A stretch of 64,000 nucleotides of DNA from Rhizobium sp. CG5 (GCF_023701945.1 NZ_JABAEF010000003.1:248001-312000), one strand, 5' to 3'. Counted from the first letter of the stretch, positions 8,806 to 18,817 are shown. Numbers and translations: made by a program. Notes: generated by a model not told the origin, from the sequence alone.

Positions 8806-10410
8806 TTAGTCCTCACGCTCCGGTGCCGGTGCCAATTTCTCGGCGCGGGCGGCAATCTCGCTGTCGTCCAGCACCCGCAGAGGCCGCCCCAAACTCTTGC
8901 GCATCTTCTCGAACTCGACCGTCAGGGTTTCCGGCGAACCCACGAAGAGATCTCCGGCTGCGGCGTTATAAGGCGTCGCCGCCTTGAAAACGGCCTCGAC
9001 CTGCAGGATGCTCTGCAGGGTTTCTGCACCATATTGCTGCAACAGGCCGTCCGTCACCACCACCGACGAGGGGTAAAATACCGGCCCCACGGCCGGATTG
9101 GCGAAACCGCGCACGTCAAGCGCCAGCGGCGCACCCGGCGCCTTCACGATAGCTTCAAGCTTGTCGCGAATGCGCAACAGGGACTTGCCGTCGAACCCGA
9201 AATCGGGATTGGAAAATTGCGCTTCGGCCCACTCGCTGGCCTTTGGAACAGAGCCTCCGTCCGCCGCAAGAGCCTTGTCGGCTACCATGGAAAACTCGAG
9301 GCGCGACAGAACCATGGGAATGCCGGCTTCGGACCAAATGCTGGGCAGGTCAATATAGCGCATGCCGATGCTTGGCTTGCCCATCAAGCGGGCTTCGAAC
9401 AGCATGGTGCTGTTCACCGATACCACGAGATCGGCATGGGCAATGGTCTCTTCCGGCGTCAGCACATACTCCCCGGCAATATCGACGGCGATGTTGGGCG
9501 AACTGTTGAGCTTCTGTGAAAGGAACGTCGGAATGACTTCGTCTCTGGACGGCGGGGTCCTGACGACAAGCTGGTGTCCCCGCTCTTCGCAATAGGCCAG
9601 AACGTCGGATATCGCTCTTGCCTGATCCTCCCGCGCCGAGCGCTTGCTATCGTAATTGTCCATTGGCTGCATGGCAAAGACGATGATTTTTCCACCTTCA
9701 CCCAGCCCGAAAATCTCCCGATACTGGGAATTCGACAGGATCGGCTCGTATGTCACGTCAAAATCAAGCTTCGGCGATCCGACCTTGATCAGACGATCAC
9801 TCGGATAGCCTCGATTGAGAAAAATCTGCTCCTGCAGTCCGCCCCAACACAGCACGTAGTCCGTCATCGGCGCATTGGTCTTGCGTCGCTTTTGAACATA
9901 ATACGTATCGGGCGTCGAAAAGACACTCTCATGGGGCACGAGGATCGTCGTGATGCCGACACTGCGGCAGGCAAACACGATCTCCCGCAATGGCGCTGTC
10001 CAGTCAAGCGTCAGGACAACAGCCTTAACGCCGCTCGAACGCAGTGCCAGAATCTTCTGCAGCAGAATCCGACGATACCGAACCGGCTCCCGCTCCGACG
10101 CTTGCGTCAGTTCTCTACGCAGAGCCGGCCCATCCTGCCCCCGAAACGCATCGAGATCCACGAAATCGAACAGGGGCGTTGCGCCGATGATCCTGGCAAT
10201 CAGAACATCGCTGTGTTCCGGGATCCAGCGCACATAGGCGATTTTTGTCGCGCCGTCGTCGATTTGGTCGATCGGGTTTGTGGCAACCGCCCACCCCTTA
10301 AAAAGGTTAGCCTTGGCTTCGGAATTGTTTGATTTGGCTGTGGATCCTAGCCGGAAGAGCGCCGAACAATAACGAACCGCCATTGTCACTATTCTTTTAA
10401 TACTTTGCAT
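8806..10410 (-). CDS. Putative capsule/surface polysaccharide biosynthesis protein (GT-B-like)
   Basis: A 534-residue protein with no clear signal peptide or membrane helix. Features suggest a GT-B or capsule-synthesis fold: an N-terminal Rossmann-like half (VLTLDWTAPLREIVFACRS, then VPHESVFSTPD), GSPKLDFD in mid-protein, MQPMDNYDSK, and a C-terminal nucleotide-sugar-like segment (IAHADLVVSVNSTMLFEARL, then GKPSIGMRYIDL). That last pattern is shared by KpsS/CDP-glycerol-transferase-like proteins. It diverges from a KpsC-like gene at 10945, supporting a role in capsule export or assembly. Exact activity is not assignable. ATG at 10410; a second ATG at 10383 is possible. Confidence 0.6.
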   Translation of the reverse strand: MQSIKRIVTMAVRYCSALFRLGSTAKSNNSEAKANLFKGWAVATNPIDQIDDGATKIAYVRWIPEHSDVLIARIIGATPLFDFVDLDAFRGQDGPALRRELTQASEREPVRYRRILLQKILALRSSGVKAVVLTLDWTAPLREIVFACRSVGITTILVPHESVFSTPDTYYVQKRRKTNAPMTDYVLCWGGLQEQIFLNRGYPSDRLIKVGSPKLDFDVTYEPILSNSQYREIFGLGEGGKIIVFAMQPMDNYDSKRSAREDQARAISDVLAYCEERGHQLVVRTPPSRDEVIPTFLSQKLNSSPNIAVDIAGEYVLTPEETIAHADLVVSVNSTMLFEARLMGKPSIGMRYIDLPSIWSEAGIPMVLSRLEFSMVADKALAADGGSVPKASEWAEAQFSNPDFGFDGKSLLRIRDKLEAIVKAPGAPLALDVRGFANPAVGPVFYPSSVVVTDGLLQQYGAETLQSILQVEAVFKAATPYNAAAGDLFVGSPETLTVEFEKMRKSLGRPLRVLDDSEIAARAEKLAPAPERED

Positions 10411-10944
10411 TAGTCACCTGGCTCCGGGATTTTATTCCGCTATGCGACATCTGGAACTAAGAGGTGGATTTTCATCGCATATCACCCTCATGAGGGGCTC
10501 ACCTGATATCAACCAGCGAAACGAAAGTCTACCTCTGGCAAACCGTATGGTCCGCCACACAATTGACCATTTTTGTATGAGAAAGCAGCTGATAGCCACC
10601 GCTTTACGGCCTTCCGGGATTGGTGACAGAAGCACTGCGAGACTCTTACTTCACCGGCGGCCAGACGGCTCTGGATGCTGACAGCCGGTCTTCGATAGCA
10701 CGATGCGACTTCGCGAGGCTCGAAAAAAGTGGAATGCGTTTTTCATATTCATGTAAATAGATATACGGCTATGACAACGCTCACATCTTGCTTGAATCGC
10801 CTGTGGCGGCATTGGCAAGAACGTCCGATCAGGTGCGATGGCTGGACCGAACAAATTTAACGACCGGGCGTTAGCGCGACGACGAACACGTCGCCCAGTG
10901 ATGGCTGAGACCAATAAACTGACACCTAGGAAAACGGCAGATAA
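10411..10944. other. 534-bp intergenic region between divergent capsule-type genes
   Basis: It has no convincing gene. It is richer in A/T than its neighbours, mostly in 10700-10860. Short frames on both strands here lack ribosome sites and recognisable domains. It probably holds the two divergent promoters and long leader sequences. A weak GC stem (GGGCG/CGCCC around 10865-10895) is visible. Confidence 0.5.
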
Positions 10945-12135
10945 ATGACCATACAAAGCAATTTAACAAGAATCGCCAAACGCCTTGCCCGCCCGTTTAC
11001 AGGAAAAAGCCACCTTCGCGCCATTCCTGACAGCCTCAGAGAATACATGGGCAAGGGGTCATCCGGGGGCTTTCCCAGCCCTCCGCTGTTTGCCTTCTTT
11101 TTCGATGACCGCAAGCTGTTCCTGAAAAAATGGTTTCCCGACAGAACATTGCTCATCATGGGCATGCGGGTTGATCGTAAAATGTTCGACCAACACTTCC
11201 GGCGCAGGCTGCTGGCCGATTCACGCTCGGAAATTCTCTCCTGGGGATATCGGGCAGACAAATGGGTCTATGACTTCGCGCGCGAAAACTCCATCCCGGT
11301 GATCTACTGCGAGGATGGCTTTATTCGCAGCACCGGCCTTGGCAACGAGCGCCAGCAACCCCTGTCTCTCTGCTTCGATCGTCAGGGGCTCTACTTTGAC
11401 GCGCGGACGCCATCGGATCTTGAGACGCTGCTGCAAAACTACGACTTCGACAATGATGTCGAACTGATGCGACGGGCCGAGGAGTGCGCCGCAACGTTCC
11501 TGAAGTCCGGGCTGAGCAAATATAATTTTGCCGAAAACATCGATATCGCCGCCCTTTACGGCGAGAAGAAAGCCAAGCGAATTCTCGTCATCGGCCAGGT
11601 CGAGGACGATGCGTCGATCCGATATGGCTGCGATCAAAAGATAAACAACAATGACCTGGTGCGACTGGCCCATGCGGAGAACCCAGACGCGCAGATCATC
11701 TACAAACCCCATCCCGACACGATCTATGGCAGTCGCAAGATGCTGTCGGACCCGAATGAAGTGGCGGACATTGCGACCGTCGTTCTCGACCGCATTCCCT
11801 TCAGCCAATCCCTCGAGACGATCGATCACGTCTACACCATTACATCGCTCGGCGGTTTCGAGGCTCTTTTGCGGGGCATTCCGGTGACCACCTTGGGCTG
11901 CCCGTTCTATGCCGGCTGGGGATTGACCGATGCGCGGCAGCCCAATCCGCGCCGAACCAGGACGCTCTCGGTCCTCAACGTCTTCGCGGCAGCCTATATT
12001 CTCTATCCCCGGTACTTTCACCCCATCGAGAATCGTACGATCGAGATCGAGGAAGCGCTTGAGGTGATGATGTCTCTCAAGACAAGCCGTGAAGATGGTC
12101 AAGACCTGACACCGTCGGCCCTTAAGCTCACTTGA
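10945..12135 (+). CDS. Single-module KpsC/LpsZ-like capsule Kdo-transferase family protein
   Basis: A 396-residue protein with the signature blocks of the KpsC family of beta-Kdo transferases: IYCEDGFIRSTGLG (~113-126), VIGQVEDDASIRYG (~215-228), IIYKPHPD (~250), YTITSLGGFEALLRG (~292-306) and PFYAGWGLTDAR (~318-329). In E. coli KpsC two such modules (about 675 residues) build the Kdo linker on the lipid anchor. Here there is only one, as in rhizobial LpsZ/RkpJ-type proteins linked to K-antigen polysaccharide. ATG at 10945 with AGGAAA upstream. The gene stands alone on the plus strand. Confidence 0.82.
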   Translation: MTIQSNLTRIAKRLARPFTGKSHLRAIPDSLREYMGKGSSGGFPSPPLFAFFFDDRKLFLKKWFPDRTLLIMGMRVDRKMFDQHFRRRLLADSRSEILSWGYRADKWVYDFARENSIPVIYCEDGFIRSTGLGNERQQPLSLCFDRQGLYFDARTPSDLETLLQNYDFDNDVELMRRAEECAATFLKSGLSKYNFAENIDIAALYGEKKAKRILVIGQVEDDASIRYGCDQKINNNDLVRLAHAENPDAQIIYKPHPDTIYGSRKMLSDPNEVADIATVVLDRIPFSQSLETIDHVYTITSLGGFEALLRGIPVTTLGCPFYAGWGLTDARQPNPRRTRTLSVLNVFAAAYILYPRYFHPIENRTIEIEEALEVMMSLKTSREDGQDLTPSALKLT

Positions 12136-12211
12136 AGCGCCTGCAGTCGATGCGGGCAGCGACCGGCCAGAAGCCGGAGCCATAGGCCAATCTTTAGCGG
12201 GCGAAACGACG

Positions 12212-12243
12212 CGCACCCAAGCTCCGTGAAAGCTATGGGTGCG
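12212..12243. promoter_or_regulatory. Hairpin upstream of cysD
   Basis: An 8-bp stem (CGCACCCA/TGGGTGCG) extended by AGCT/AGCT across a bulged A, with a 7-nt loop, ends 36 bp before the cysD start. It could terminate the upstream capsule gene or lie in the cysD leader. No T-tract follows, so the function is open. Confidence 0.35.
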
Positions 12244-12279
12244 ACTGTGATGTGACACCATGCGTCGAAAGAACATCCA

Positions 12280-13179
12280 ATGCCCCTAACCCATCTGCAG
12301 CGTCTCGAAGCGGAAGCCATTCATATCTTCCGCGAGGTAGCCGCCACGTTTGCCAAGCCGGTCATGCTCTATTCCGTCGGCAAGGATTCCTCCGTCATGC
12401 TGCATTTGGCGATGAAGGCCTTTTATCCGGCCAAGCCGCCCTTCCCCTTGCTGCATGTCGATACCACCTGGAAATTCCGCGAGATGATCGCCTTTCGCGA
12501 CCGGATGGCCAAAACGCTCGGCTTCGACCTGCTGGTCCATGTCAATCCCGACGGCATCGCGCAGAATGTCGGCCCGTTCACTCATGGGTCGAGCGTGCAT
12601 ACCCATGTGATGAAGACGCTCGGGCTTCGCCAGGCGCTCGATCACTATGGTTTCGATGCAGCCTTCGGCGGGGCACGGCGCGACGAGGAAAAGAGCCGCG
12701 CCAAGGAGCGCATCTTTTCCTTCCGCAATGCCCAGCACGCCTGGGATCCGAAGAACCAGCGCCCGGAAATGTGGAAGACCTACAATACCCGCGTCGGTCC
12801 CGGCGAATCGATCCGCGTCTTCCCGCTGTCCAACTGGACCGAGCTCGACATCTGGCAATACATTCTGAAGGAGGACATCCCGATCGTGCCGCTCTACTTT
12901 GCCGCCAGGCGGCCGGTGGTCGAGCGCGACGGCATGCTGATCATGGTCGATGACGAGCGCATGCCGCTGACCGAAAACGACAAGGTCAAGGAACGCCTGG
13001 TGCGTTTCCGCACGCTCGGCTGTTATCCCCTGACTGGCGCCATCGAATCGGATGCAGCGACGCTGGAAGACATCGTGCGCGAAATGCTGACCGCCCGCAC
13101 CTCGGAGCGCCAGGGCCGCATGATCGACAAGGATGAAGCCGGTTCGATGGAGAGGAAGAAGCGCGAGGGCTATTTCTGA
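12280..13179 (+). CDS. cysD: Sulfate adenylyltransferase subunit 2
   Basis: The 299-residue protein is CysD, which with the GTPase CysN makes adenosine 5'-phosphosulfate from sulfate and ATP. The ATP pyrophosphatase loop is visible as [18 protein letters not shown] (~30-47), followed by [16 protein letters not shown] and the family stretch [20 protein letters not shown]. Length is normal (about 300). It is the first gene of cysD-cysNC-cysQ; its TGA shares a base with the cysNC ATG, so translation is coupled. NodP is a close paralogue in rhizobia, but no nodulation genes are nearby. Confidence 0.96.
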   Translation: MPLTHLQRLEAEAIHIFREVAATFAKPVMLYSVGKDSSVMLHLAMKAFYPAKPPFPLLHVDTTWKFREMIAFRDRMAKTLGFDLLVHVNPDGIAQNVGPFTHGSSVHTHVMKTLGLRQALDHYGFDAAFGGARRDEEKSRAKERIFSFRNAQHAWDPKNQRPEMWKTYNTRVGPGESIRVFPLSNWTELDIWQYILKEDIPIVPLYFAARRPVVERDGMLIMVDDERMPLTENDKVKERLVRFRTLGCYPLTGAIESDAATLEDIVREMLTARTSERQGRMIDKDEAGSMERKKREGYF

Positions 13180-15080
13180 TGGATACCATGACCAAGACCG
13201 AATTCCCCAGGAGCGTCGTCGAGTACCTGCACGAGCAGGAAAACAAGTCTCTCCTGCGCTTCCTGACCTGCGGCTCCGTCGATGACGGCAAGTCGACGCT
13301 GATCGGCCGCCTGCTCTACGATACCAAGCTGATCTTCGAGGACCAGCTGGCAGCGCTGGAGCGCGACAGCCTGAAACACGGCACCAATGGCGAGGACATC
13401 GATTTCGCCCTGCTGGTCGATGGCCTCGAGGCCGAGCGCGAACAGGGCATCACCATCGATGTCGCCTATCGTTTCTTCGCCACGGCCAAGCGCAAGTTCA
13501 TCGTCGCCGACACACCCGGCCATGAGGAATATACCCGCAACATGGCCACCGGCGCCTCCACCGCCGATCTCGCCATTGTGCTGGTCGACAGCCGCCAGGG
13601 GATCCTGCGCCAGACGCGCCGTCACTCCTTCATCGCCTCGCTGCTCGGCATTCGCCACATCGTTCTGGCGGTCAACAAGATCGACCTGGTCGGCCATGAC
13701 CAGACGGTCTTCGACCAGATCGTCGCCGACTACATGGACTTCGCCAAGGATCTCGGCTTCACCTCGGTGCAGCCGATCCCGCTCTCGGCCCGCTTCGGCG
13801 ACAATGTCTCCAGCCGCTCGGCCAAGATGCCCTGGTATACCGGCCCGGCGCTGCTTGAACATCTGGAAACCGTGCCGATCGAGAACCTCTATATCGACAA
13901 GCCGTTCCGCTTCCCGGTGCAGCTGGTCAGCCGTCCCAATCTCGATTTCCGCGGTTTTGCCGGCCAGGTCGCCTCAGGCTCTATTTCGATCGGCGATGCG
14001 GTGACGGTGGCCAAATCCGGCCAGCTGTCGAAGATCAAGGATATCGTTACCCAGGACGGCTCTCTTGCAACCGCGGTCGAAGGCCAGGCGGTCACCATCG
14101 TTCTAGAAGACCAGATCGACGTGTCGCGCGGCAATATGCTGGTGGCCCCTGACAACCGGCCGCATATCGCCGACCAGTTCCAGGCCCATGTCATCTGGTT
14201 CGATGCCAACGCGCTGATGCCGGGCCGCAGCTATGTGCTGCGCACCGAGACCGACAGCGTTGCCGCCACCGTCACGTCGCTCAAGCACAGCGTCGACGTC
14301 AACACCTTCGCCCAGATGGCCGCCAAGTCCTTGCATATGAACGAAGTCGGGGTCTGCAATATCTCGACCCAGACGCCGATTGCCTTCGACAATTATGCCG
14401 ACAACCGCATTACCGGCAATTTTGTGCTGATCGACCGTTTCACCGATGCGACCGTCGGCGCCGGCATGATCGATCATCCGCTGCGCCGCGCCGACAACGT
14501 TCATTGGCAGGCGCTGGACATCAACCGCAAGTCACGCGCCGAATTGAAGCATCAGCGCGCCGGCGTGGTCTGGTTCACCGGCCTGTCCGGATCGGGCAAG
14601 TCGTCGGTTGCCAACAACCTCGAAAAGCTGCTGCATGCCGAAGGCAAGCACACCTATATGCTCGACGGCGACAATGTCCGCCACGGGCTGAACCGCGACC
14701 TCGGCTTCACCGACGTCGATCGCGTTGAAAACATCCGCCGCGTCGCCGAAGTCGCCAAGTTGATGGCCGATGCCGGCCTGATCGTGCTGGTCTCGTTCAT
14801 CTCGCCCTTCAGGTCCGAACGCCGCCTGGCGCGCGACCTGATGGAGCCCGGCGAATTCATCGAGGTGTTCATCGACACGCCGTTTGAGGAATGCGCCCGC
14901 CGCGACCCGAAGGGTCTCTACAAGAAGGCTTTGGCCGGCGAGATCAACAATTTCACCGGCCTTGATTCACCTTACGAAATCCCGGAAAACCCGGAACTGC
15001 ATCTGGAGACGGTCGGCAACACGCCGCAGGCGCTGGCCATGCAGATCGCCGATTTCCTGATCAGCAACGCAAAGGACTGA
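13179..15080 (+). CDS. cysNC: Bifunctional sulfate adenylyltransferase GTPase / APS kinase (CysN-CysC fusion)
   Basis: A 633-residue fusion. Residues ~25-440 are the CysN GTPase: P-loop GSVDDGKST, switch region [12 protein letters not shown] and NKIDLVGHD. Residues ~460-633 are the CysC APS kinase: [19 protein letters not shown]-loop, [16 protein letters not shown] and [10 protein letters not shown]. The product is PAPS for sulfate assimilation and for sulfation of surface molecules. The fusion is common in rhizobia (also called nodQ when symbiotic). Coupled to cysD by overlap and 6 bp before cysQ. Confidence 0.96.
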   Translation: MDTMTKTEFPRSVVEYLHEQENKSLLRFLTCGSVDDGKSTLIGRLLYDTKLIFEDQLAALERDSLKHGTNGEDIDFALLVDGLEAEREQGITIDVAYRFFATAKRKFIVADTPGHEEYTRNMATGASTADLAIVLVDSRQGILRQTRRHSFIASLLGIRHIVLAVNKIDLVGHDQTVFDQIVADYMDFAKDLGFTSVQPIPLSARFGDNVSSRSAKMPWYTGPALLEHLETVPIENLYIDKPFRFPVQLVSRPNLDFRGFAGQVASGSISIGDAVTVAKSGQLSKIKDIVTQDGSLATAVEGQAVTIVLEDQIDVSRGNMLVAPDNRPHIADQFQAHVIWFDANALMPGRSYVLRTETDSVAATVTSLKHSVDVNTFAQMAAKSLHMNEVGVCNISTQTPIAFDNYADNRITGNFVLIDRFTDATVGAGMIDHPLRRADNVHWQALDINRKSRAELKHQRAGVVWFTGLSGSGKSSVANNLEKLLHAEGKHTYMLDGDNVRHGLNRDLGFTDVDRVENIRRVAEVAKLMADAGLIVLVSFISPFRSERRLARDLMEPGEFIEVFIDTPFEECARRDPKGLYKKALAGEINNFTGLDSPYEIPENPELHLETVGNTPQALAMQIADFLISNAKD

Positions 15081-15086
15081 ACGACC

Positions 15087-15869
15087 ATGCTGGCACTCTT
15101 TGAAACGGCAGCGCTTGCCGCCGGTCGGGCCATTCTCGACGTCTACAATTCGGGTCCGAATGTCACAATCAAGGCCGACGCCTCGCCGGTGACGGAAGCC
15201 GACGAACGGGCCGAGGCGATCATCCTCGAGCATCTGGCAAAAGCCTTTCCGGACATTCCGGTGGTGGCCGAAGAGGCGGTGGCGGCAGGCCAGATCCCGC
15301 AGACGGCGGGCCGCAACTTCATTCTGGTCGATCCGCTCGACGGCACCAAGGAATTCATCAACAAGCGCGACGATTTCACCGTCAACATCGCGCTGATCGA
15401 GGCCGGCGTGCCGGTGGCCGGCATCGTCTATGCCCCGGCCAAGGGCGTCGCCTATCTCGGCTCCAGGGCTGGCGCGGAAAAGCTCACGGTCGATGCGGAT
15501 TTCACCGTCACCGACCGCAAGGCAATTGCCGTGCGCAGACACGAAGGCGCACCGATCGCGGTTGCCAGCCGGTCGCACAACAGCCCGGAAACCGAAGCCT
15601 TCCTGCGCGACAATGGCGTTGCCGACTACAAATCGGTCGGCTCCTCGCTGAAATTCTGCCTGCTGGCAGAGGGCGAGGCCGATGTCTATCCGCGCTTCGG
15701 CCGCACCATGGAATGGGATACGGCCGCCGGCGATGCCGTTTTGCGCGCCGCCGGCGGCATCACGCTTGGTCTCGACGGAGAGCCCCTGCCCTATGGCAAG
15801 ATCAACCAGGCGACCGATTCCGATTTCGCCAATCCGTTCTTCGTCGCCTGGGGCGGCAAGCGCGGCTGA
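15087..15869 (+). CDS. cysQ: 3'(2'),5'-bisphosphate nucleotidase
   Basis: The 260-residue protein belongs to the inositol-monophosphatase-like superfamily. Metal-binding motifs are clear: VTEADERAE, the VAEEAV glutamates (~56-60), VDPLDGTKEFI (~81-91) and the C-terminal EWDTAAGDAVLRAAGG (~210-225). CysQ hydrolyses 3'-phosphoadenosine 5'-phosphate, the by-product of PAPS use, which fits its place last in the cysD-cysNC operon. Starts 7 bp after the cysNC stop. Confidence 0.95.
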   Translation: MLALFETAALAAGRAILDVYNSGPNVTIKADASPVTEADERAEAIILEHLAKAFPDIPVVAEEAVAAGQIPQTAGRNFILVDPLDGTKEFINKRDDFTVNIALIEAGVPVAGIVYAPAKGVAYLGSRAGAEKLTVDADFTVTDRKAIAVRRHEGAPIAVASRSHNSPETEAFLRDNGVADYKSVGSSLKFCLLAEGEADVYPRFGRTMEWDTAAGDAVLRAAGGITLGLDGEPLPYGKINQATDSDFANPFFVAWGGKRG

Positions 15870-15893
15870 TCCCGAGACAGAGCGACCCATCAA

Positions 15894-15930
15894 TCCGCCC
15901 CGCCACGGAAAAAACCGATTGCGGGGCGGA
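15894..15930 (+). terminator. Probable terminator of the cysD-cysNC-cysQ operon
   Basis: A perfect 10-bp GC-rich stem (TCCGCCCCGC / GCGGGGCGGA) with an A-rich 17-nt loop lies 24 bp after cysQ. A short T-run (agcgttttc) follows. Confidence 0.6.
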
Positions 15931-16036
15931 AGCGTTTTCGCGGCTTGGCAATCTTTTCAGGCCACAAACCCCGCGGTCGTCCCCGATGCTGTGCCGCGCA
16001 TCATAATGCTCCACACAGCAACCCGCGGAGCACGCC

Positions 16037-17068
16037 ATGTCGGACGCCACAGCCAATCTCGCCCTGCCCTATATCCTGCCCTCCCAGGCGCAGAAGCACG
16101 TCACCCACAACGAGGCCCTGCAGCGCCTTGATGCGGCGGTGCAGCTGGTCCTGGCCGCCCACCTGCCCGCACCGCCGGACGACGCCAGCGAGGGCGCCTG
16201 TTATGCCGTCAACGCGCCCGCCACCGGCGCCTGGAGCGGCAAGGCCGGGCAGCTGGCGCTGCGCCAGGACGGCGACTGGATTTTTCTGCAGCCCCGCCAG
16301 GGATGGCGCGCCTACGATCTGACGAGCCAGAGCCTGCTGGTCTTCGTCGGGGGAGAGTGGTCCGATCTGCCGCTGCCGCAAAATCCAACGGTATCAACCC
16401 TCGGCATCGGCACGACTGCTGATGATTTCAACCGCCTGGCGGTCTCCTCGCCGGCAAGCCTGCTCACCCATGCCGGCAGCGGCCATCAGTTGAAGATCAA
16501 CAAGGCGGGGCCGCTCGATACCGCGTCGCTGCTGTTTCAGTCCAACTGGCAGGGACGGGCTGAATTGGGCCTGACCGGTTCCGACGACCTCGCCATCAAG
16601 GTCAGCGCCGACGGCGCCCTGTGGAAAACGGCACTGAGCATCTCTGCCGACGGTTGCGTGCGCACCGGCCACCGCCCGCTTGTTCGTGCCGCCCTCACCA
16701 GCACGGCCTTCACGCCGGCAAGCGGCAGCCAGACGGGCTTCGATACGCTGCATCTCCAGCAGGGCGGTTTTTCTCTTGGCACCGCCTTGTCCTCCGGCCA
16801 CGGCAACCGGCTGCTGATACCGGTCGATGGAATCTATCTCATCGCTGTTCATCTGAGCGTTTTGACGTCGACCGGCCACGGCATGGAACTGATCCTGAAT
16901 GACAGCAGCGCGCTCTCCGGCTGCCAGGGCACGGGCGGTCCCCTCACCCAGTCTCTGACGACATTGGCTTCCCTCTCGTCCGGCGACTGGCTGACGCTCT
17001 CCCATACAGGTACCGCGCAAGTGCAGTTCGGCTCCGGCAAGACCGAGCTAACAGCGGCGATGCTATAG
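16037..17068 (+). CDS. DUF2793-domain protein (phage/tail-associated family), orphan
   Basis: The 343-residue protein starts with the DUF2793 signature (LALPYILPSQAQKHVTHNEAL), covering about the first 130 residues, with WSGKAGQLALRQDGDWIFLQPRQGWRAYD. The C-terminal half (~210-343) looks like a beta-rich C1q/TNF-like or tail-fibre knob domain (HLQQGGFSLGTAL, GIYLIAVHLSVLTSTG). The family is found in prophages, gene-transfer agents and isolated chromosomal copies in alphaproteobacteria. No other phage gene is near, so this may be a domesticated, surface-exposed binding protein. ATG at 16037 follows GCGGAG. Confidence 0.75.
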   Translation: MSDATANLALPYILPSQAQKHVTHNEALQRLDAAVQLVLAAHLPAPPDDASEGACYAVNAPATGAWSGKAGQLALRQDGDWIFLQPRQGWRAYDLTSQSLLVFVGGEWSDLPLPQNPTVSTLGIGTTADDFNRLAVSSPASLLTHAGSGHQLKINKAGPLDTASLLFQSNWQGRAELGLTGSDDLAIKVSADGALWKTALSISADGCVRTGHRPLVRAALTSTAFTPASGSQTGFDTLHLQQGGFSLGTALSSGHGNRLLIPVDGIYLIAVHLSVLTSTGHGMELILNDSSALSGCQGTGGPLTQSLTTLASLSSGDWLTLSHTGTAQVQFGSGKTELTAAML

Positions 17069-17315
17069 CCGCAACCCCTTCCACAATAAGGAACGTTAGG
17101 TTGTTCTTAAATATAGAAACATCCTGTTTATCTGGAACATCGATGAGTTGCTGCTTTGTTACAGTGAATGAATTATTGGCAAGCAACATGTCCCATGCAA
17201 TATCAACCCTTGCTTTGTGAGTTAACCATTTATTAAGAATAGCGGTGACTTTCGGGAATGCCTAAGATATTCATGTCGCAGTGATGAGAAGCGAACAGTG
17301 ATAAACCAGGGCTGG

Positions 17316-18050
17316 ATGAAGACAGTGAGTATCCCCCGAACACATAATCGCACTGCAACGCGCCCCTTTGATCTTGAGGGAGACAACACTCATCATGCTG
17401 AATATTACAGCAAGATGACATTTTCCGATCAAATAAAAGCCGGAAGCGCACATTTTTTCGCCAAACGAATACTGGATATTGCTGTATCTCTCGCGGCACT
17501 GATTCTGCTTTTGCCATTTTTATTGGCAGTGTCATTGGTCATCCGCCTGGACAGTCCCGGTCCGGTACTGTTCACCCAGACCCGCTGGGGCAAGGATTGC
17601 AGAAAGATCCGCGTCTATAAGTTCCGATCCATGCGCACGGATCTCTGCGATATCTCCGGCGTACAGCAAACCGTGGCCGGCGATCCCCGGGTGACCCGTA
17701 TCGGCGCAATCATCCGCCGCACCAACATTGACGAACTGCCGCAGCTCTTCAATGTGCTGAAAGGCGACATGTCGCTGGTCGGCCCGCGCTGCCACGCCAT
17801 TGGCATGCTGGCGGCCGGGCGTCTTTACGAGGACCTCGTGCCCCATTACCACCGCCGCCACGCCATGCGCCCCGGCATGACCGGTCTGGCTCAGATGCGC
17901 GGCCTGCGCGGCCCGACAGATCGACCGCGCAAGGCGCGGGCCCGCATTGCCTGCGACCTGCACTATATCGACAATTTTTCGTTCTGGATGGACCTGCGCA
18001 TCATCGCCGGCACGATCCGTGCCGAACTGACCGGCGGCAACGGCTTTTAA
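17316..18050 (+). CDS. ExoY/PssA-type undecaprenyl-phosphate sugar phosphotransferase
   Basis: About 244 residues. After a variable N-terminus comes one membrane segment (KRILDIAVSLAALILLLPFL), then the bacterial sugar-transferase core: SPGPVLFTQTRWG, YKFRSMRTD, RTNIDELPQLFNVLKGDMSLVGPR and MRPGMTGLAQ. Such enzymes start repeat-unit synthesis of exopolysaccharide by moving a sugar-1-phosphate onto undecaprenyl phosphate. No polymerase or flippase is nearby, so it is an orphan initiator. The start is unsure: GTG 17298, ATG 17316 and ATG 17415 all keep the core. The convergent luxR gene suggests control by that regulator. Confidence 0.9.
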   Translation: MKTVSIPRTHNRTATRPFDLEGDNTHHAEYYSKMTFSDQIKAGSAHFFAKRILDIAVSLAALILLLPFLLAVSLVIRLDSPGPVLFTQTRWGKDCRKIRVYKFRSMRTDLCDISGVQQTVAGDPRVTRIGAIIRRTNIDELPQLFNVLKGDMSLVGPRCHAIGMLAAGRLYEDLVPHYHRRHAMRPGMTGLAQMRGLRGPTDRPRKARARIACDLHYIDNFSFWMDLRIIAGTIRAELTGGNGF

Positions 18051-18085
18051 AGCGTTCAGGAAAACGACGGCGGTCCCCTGGGATA

Positions 18086-18817
18086 TCAGAGCAATCGATA
18101 CCGACAGGCGCGCGCCACCGCCTGCATCCGATTGACCGCATCGAGCTTGCGCATGACGCTTTTCAGGTAGCTCACCACGGTATGGGCTGAAATGCCGAGG
18201 ATGATGGCAATCTCTTCGCTGCTCTTGCCGGCCGCCGACCATTTCAGACATTCGAGTTCCCGAGCAGAGAGACGCTCGCGCGGCCCTTCCTGCGCCCGGA
18301 TATTGTTGAAACAGGTATCCAGCAGTTCCATGCAGCCGAAATAAAGTGCGGAAATCTCGCTCTGCTCCAGCCTCTCCTTGGTGCCGGAGAACACGAAAAT
18401 ATATTGGTTGAGTTCGGCATCGTGCAGCGAGAAGGCCAGATTGTCTTGCAGGCCGGCCGTCAGGAACGCCTTGTCCAGGTCCTCCGCCAGCTTGGACGCA
18501 CGGTTGGAAAACAGACCCTTGCGGCAAAAGGCCGGAAGAATGCTGTCTTTGAGGCGCGATACCAGGGTGCTGATGCCGAACATGTCGCTGGCATCGTAGC
18601 CGTCGATCAGCGCGCGCGGCCAGTTGCTGAGCAGATGATTGGCGGCAAATTCGATCCGGTCGCCCAGCGGAAACCGCGTGACCAGAAAGAAATCGAGCCC
18701 CGCCTTGCGCGCCAGCGACTGAAATTGCCGGCCGATGGCGCAAAGCGCACTGTTGCCTGCGTCAGCGGTGGCGCCGGACCCATCCTGGGCCAGTTCACCG
18801 AATGTCGATTCCGTCAT
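18086..18817 (-). CDS. LuxR-family transcriptional regulator
   Basis: About 243 residues. The C-terminal ~60 form a LuxR helix-turn-helix (LSARELECLKWSAAGKSSEE, then ISAHTVVSYLKSVMRKLDAV). The N-terminal ~170 resemble an autoinducer-binding-like domain (ARKAGLDFFLVTRFPLGD, NWPRALIDGYDASDMF), but I cannot tell whether it binds an acyl-homoserine lactone. No luxI-type synthase is in the window, so it would be an orphan or solo. It is convergent with the ExoY-type gene, with 35 bp between. ATG 18817 is preferred; a GTG lies six bases upstream. Confidence 0.85.
   Translation of the reverse strand: MTESTFGELAQDGSGATADAGNSALCAIGRQFQSLARKAGLDFFLVTRFPLGDRIEFAANHLLSNWPRALIDGYDASDMFGISTLVSRLKDSILPAFCRKGLFSNRASKLAEDLDKAFLTAGLQDNLAFSLHDAELNQYIFVFSGTKERLEQSEISALYFGCMELLDTCFNNIRAQEGPRERLSARELECLKWSAAGKSSEEIAIILGISAHTVVSYLKSVMRKLDAVNRMQAVARACRYRLL

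Noticed and set aside
10651..10956. Possible small gene in the capsule-gene spacer (101 codons, minus strand)
   Set aside because: No ribosome site or domain, and it overlaps the start of the KpsC-like gene.
12136..12279. Riboswitch (SAM or similar) before cysD
   Set aside because: Only one simple hairpin is visible; no multi-helix conserved core could be recognised.
13179..15080. Symbiotic nodPQ genes
   Set aside because: The proteins resemble NodP/NodQ, but no nod genes, nod box or other symbiosis context is present; the cysQ neighbour marks general sulfate assimilation.
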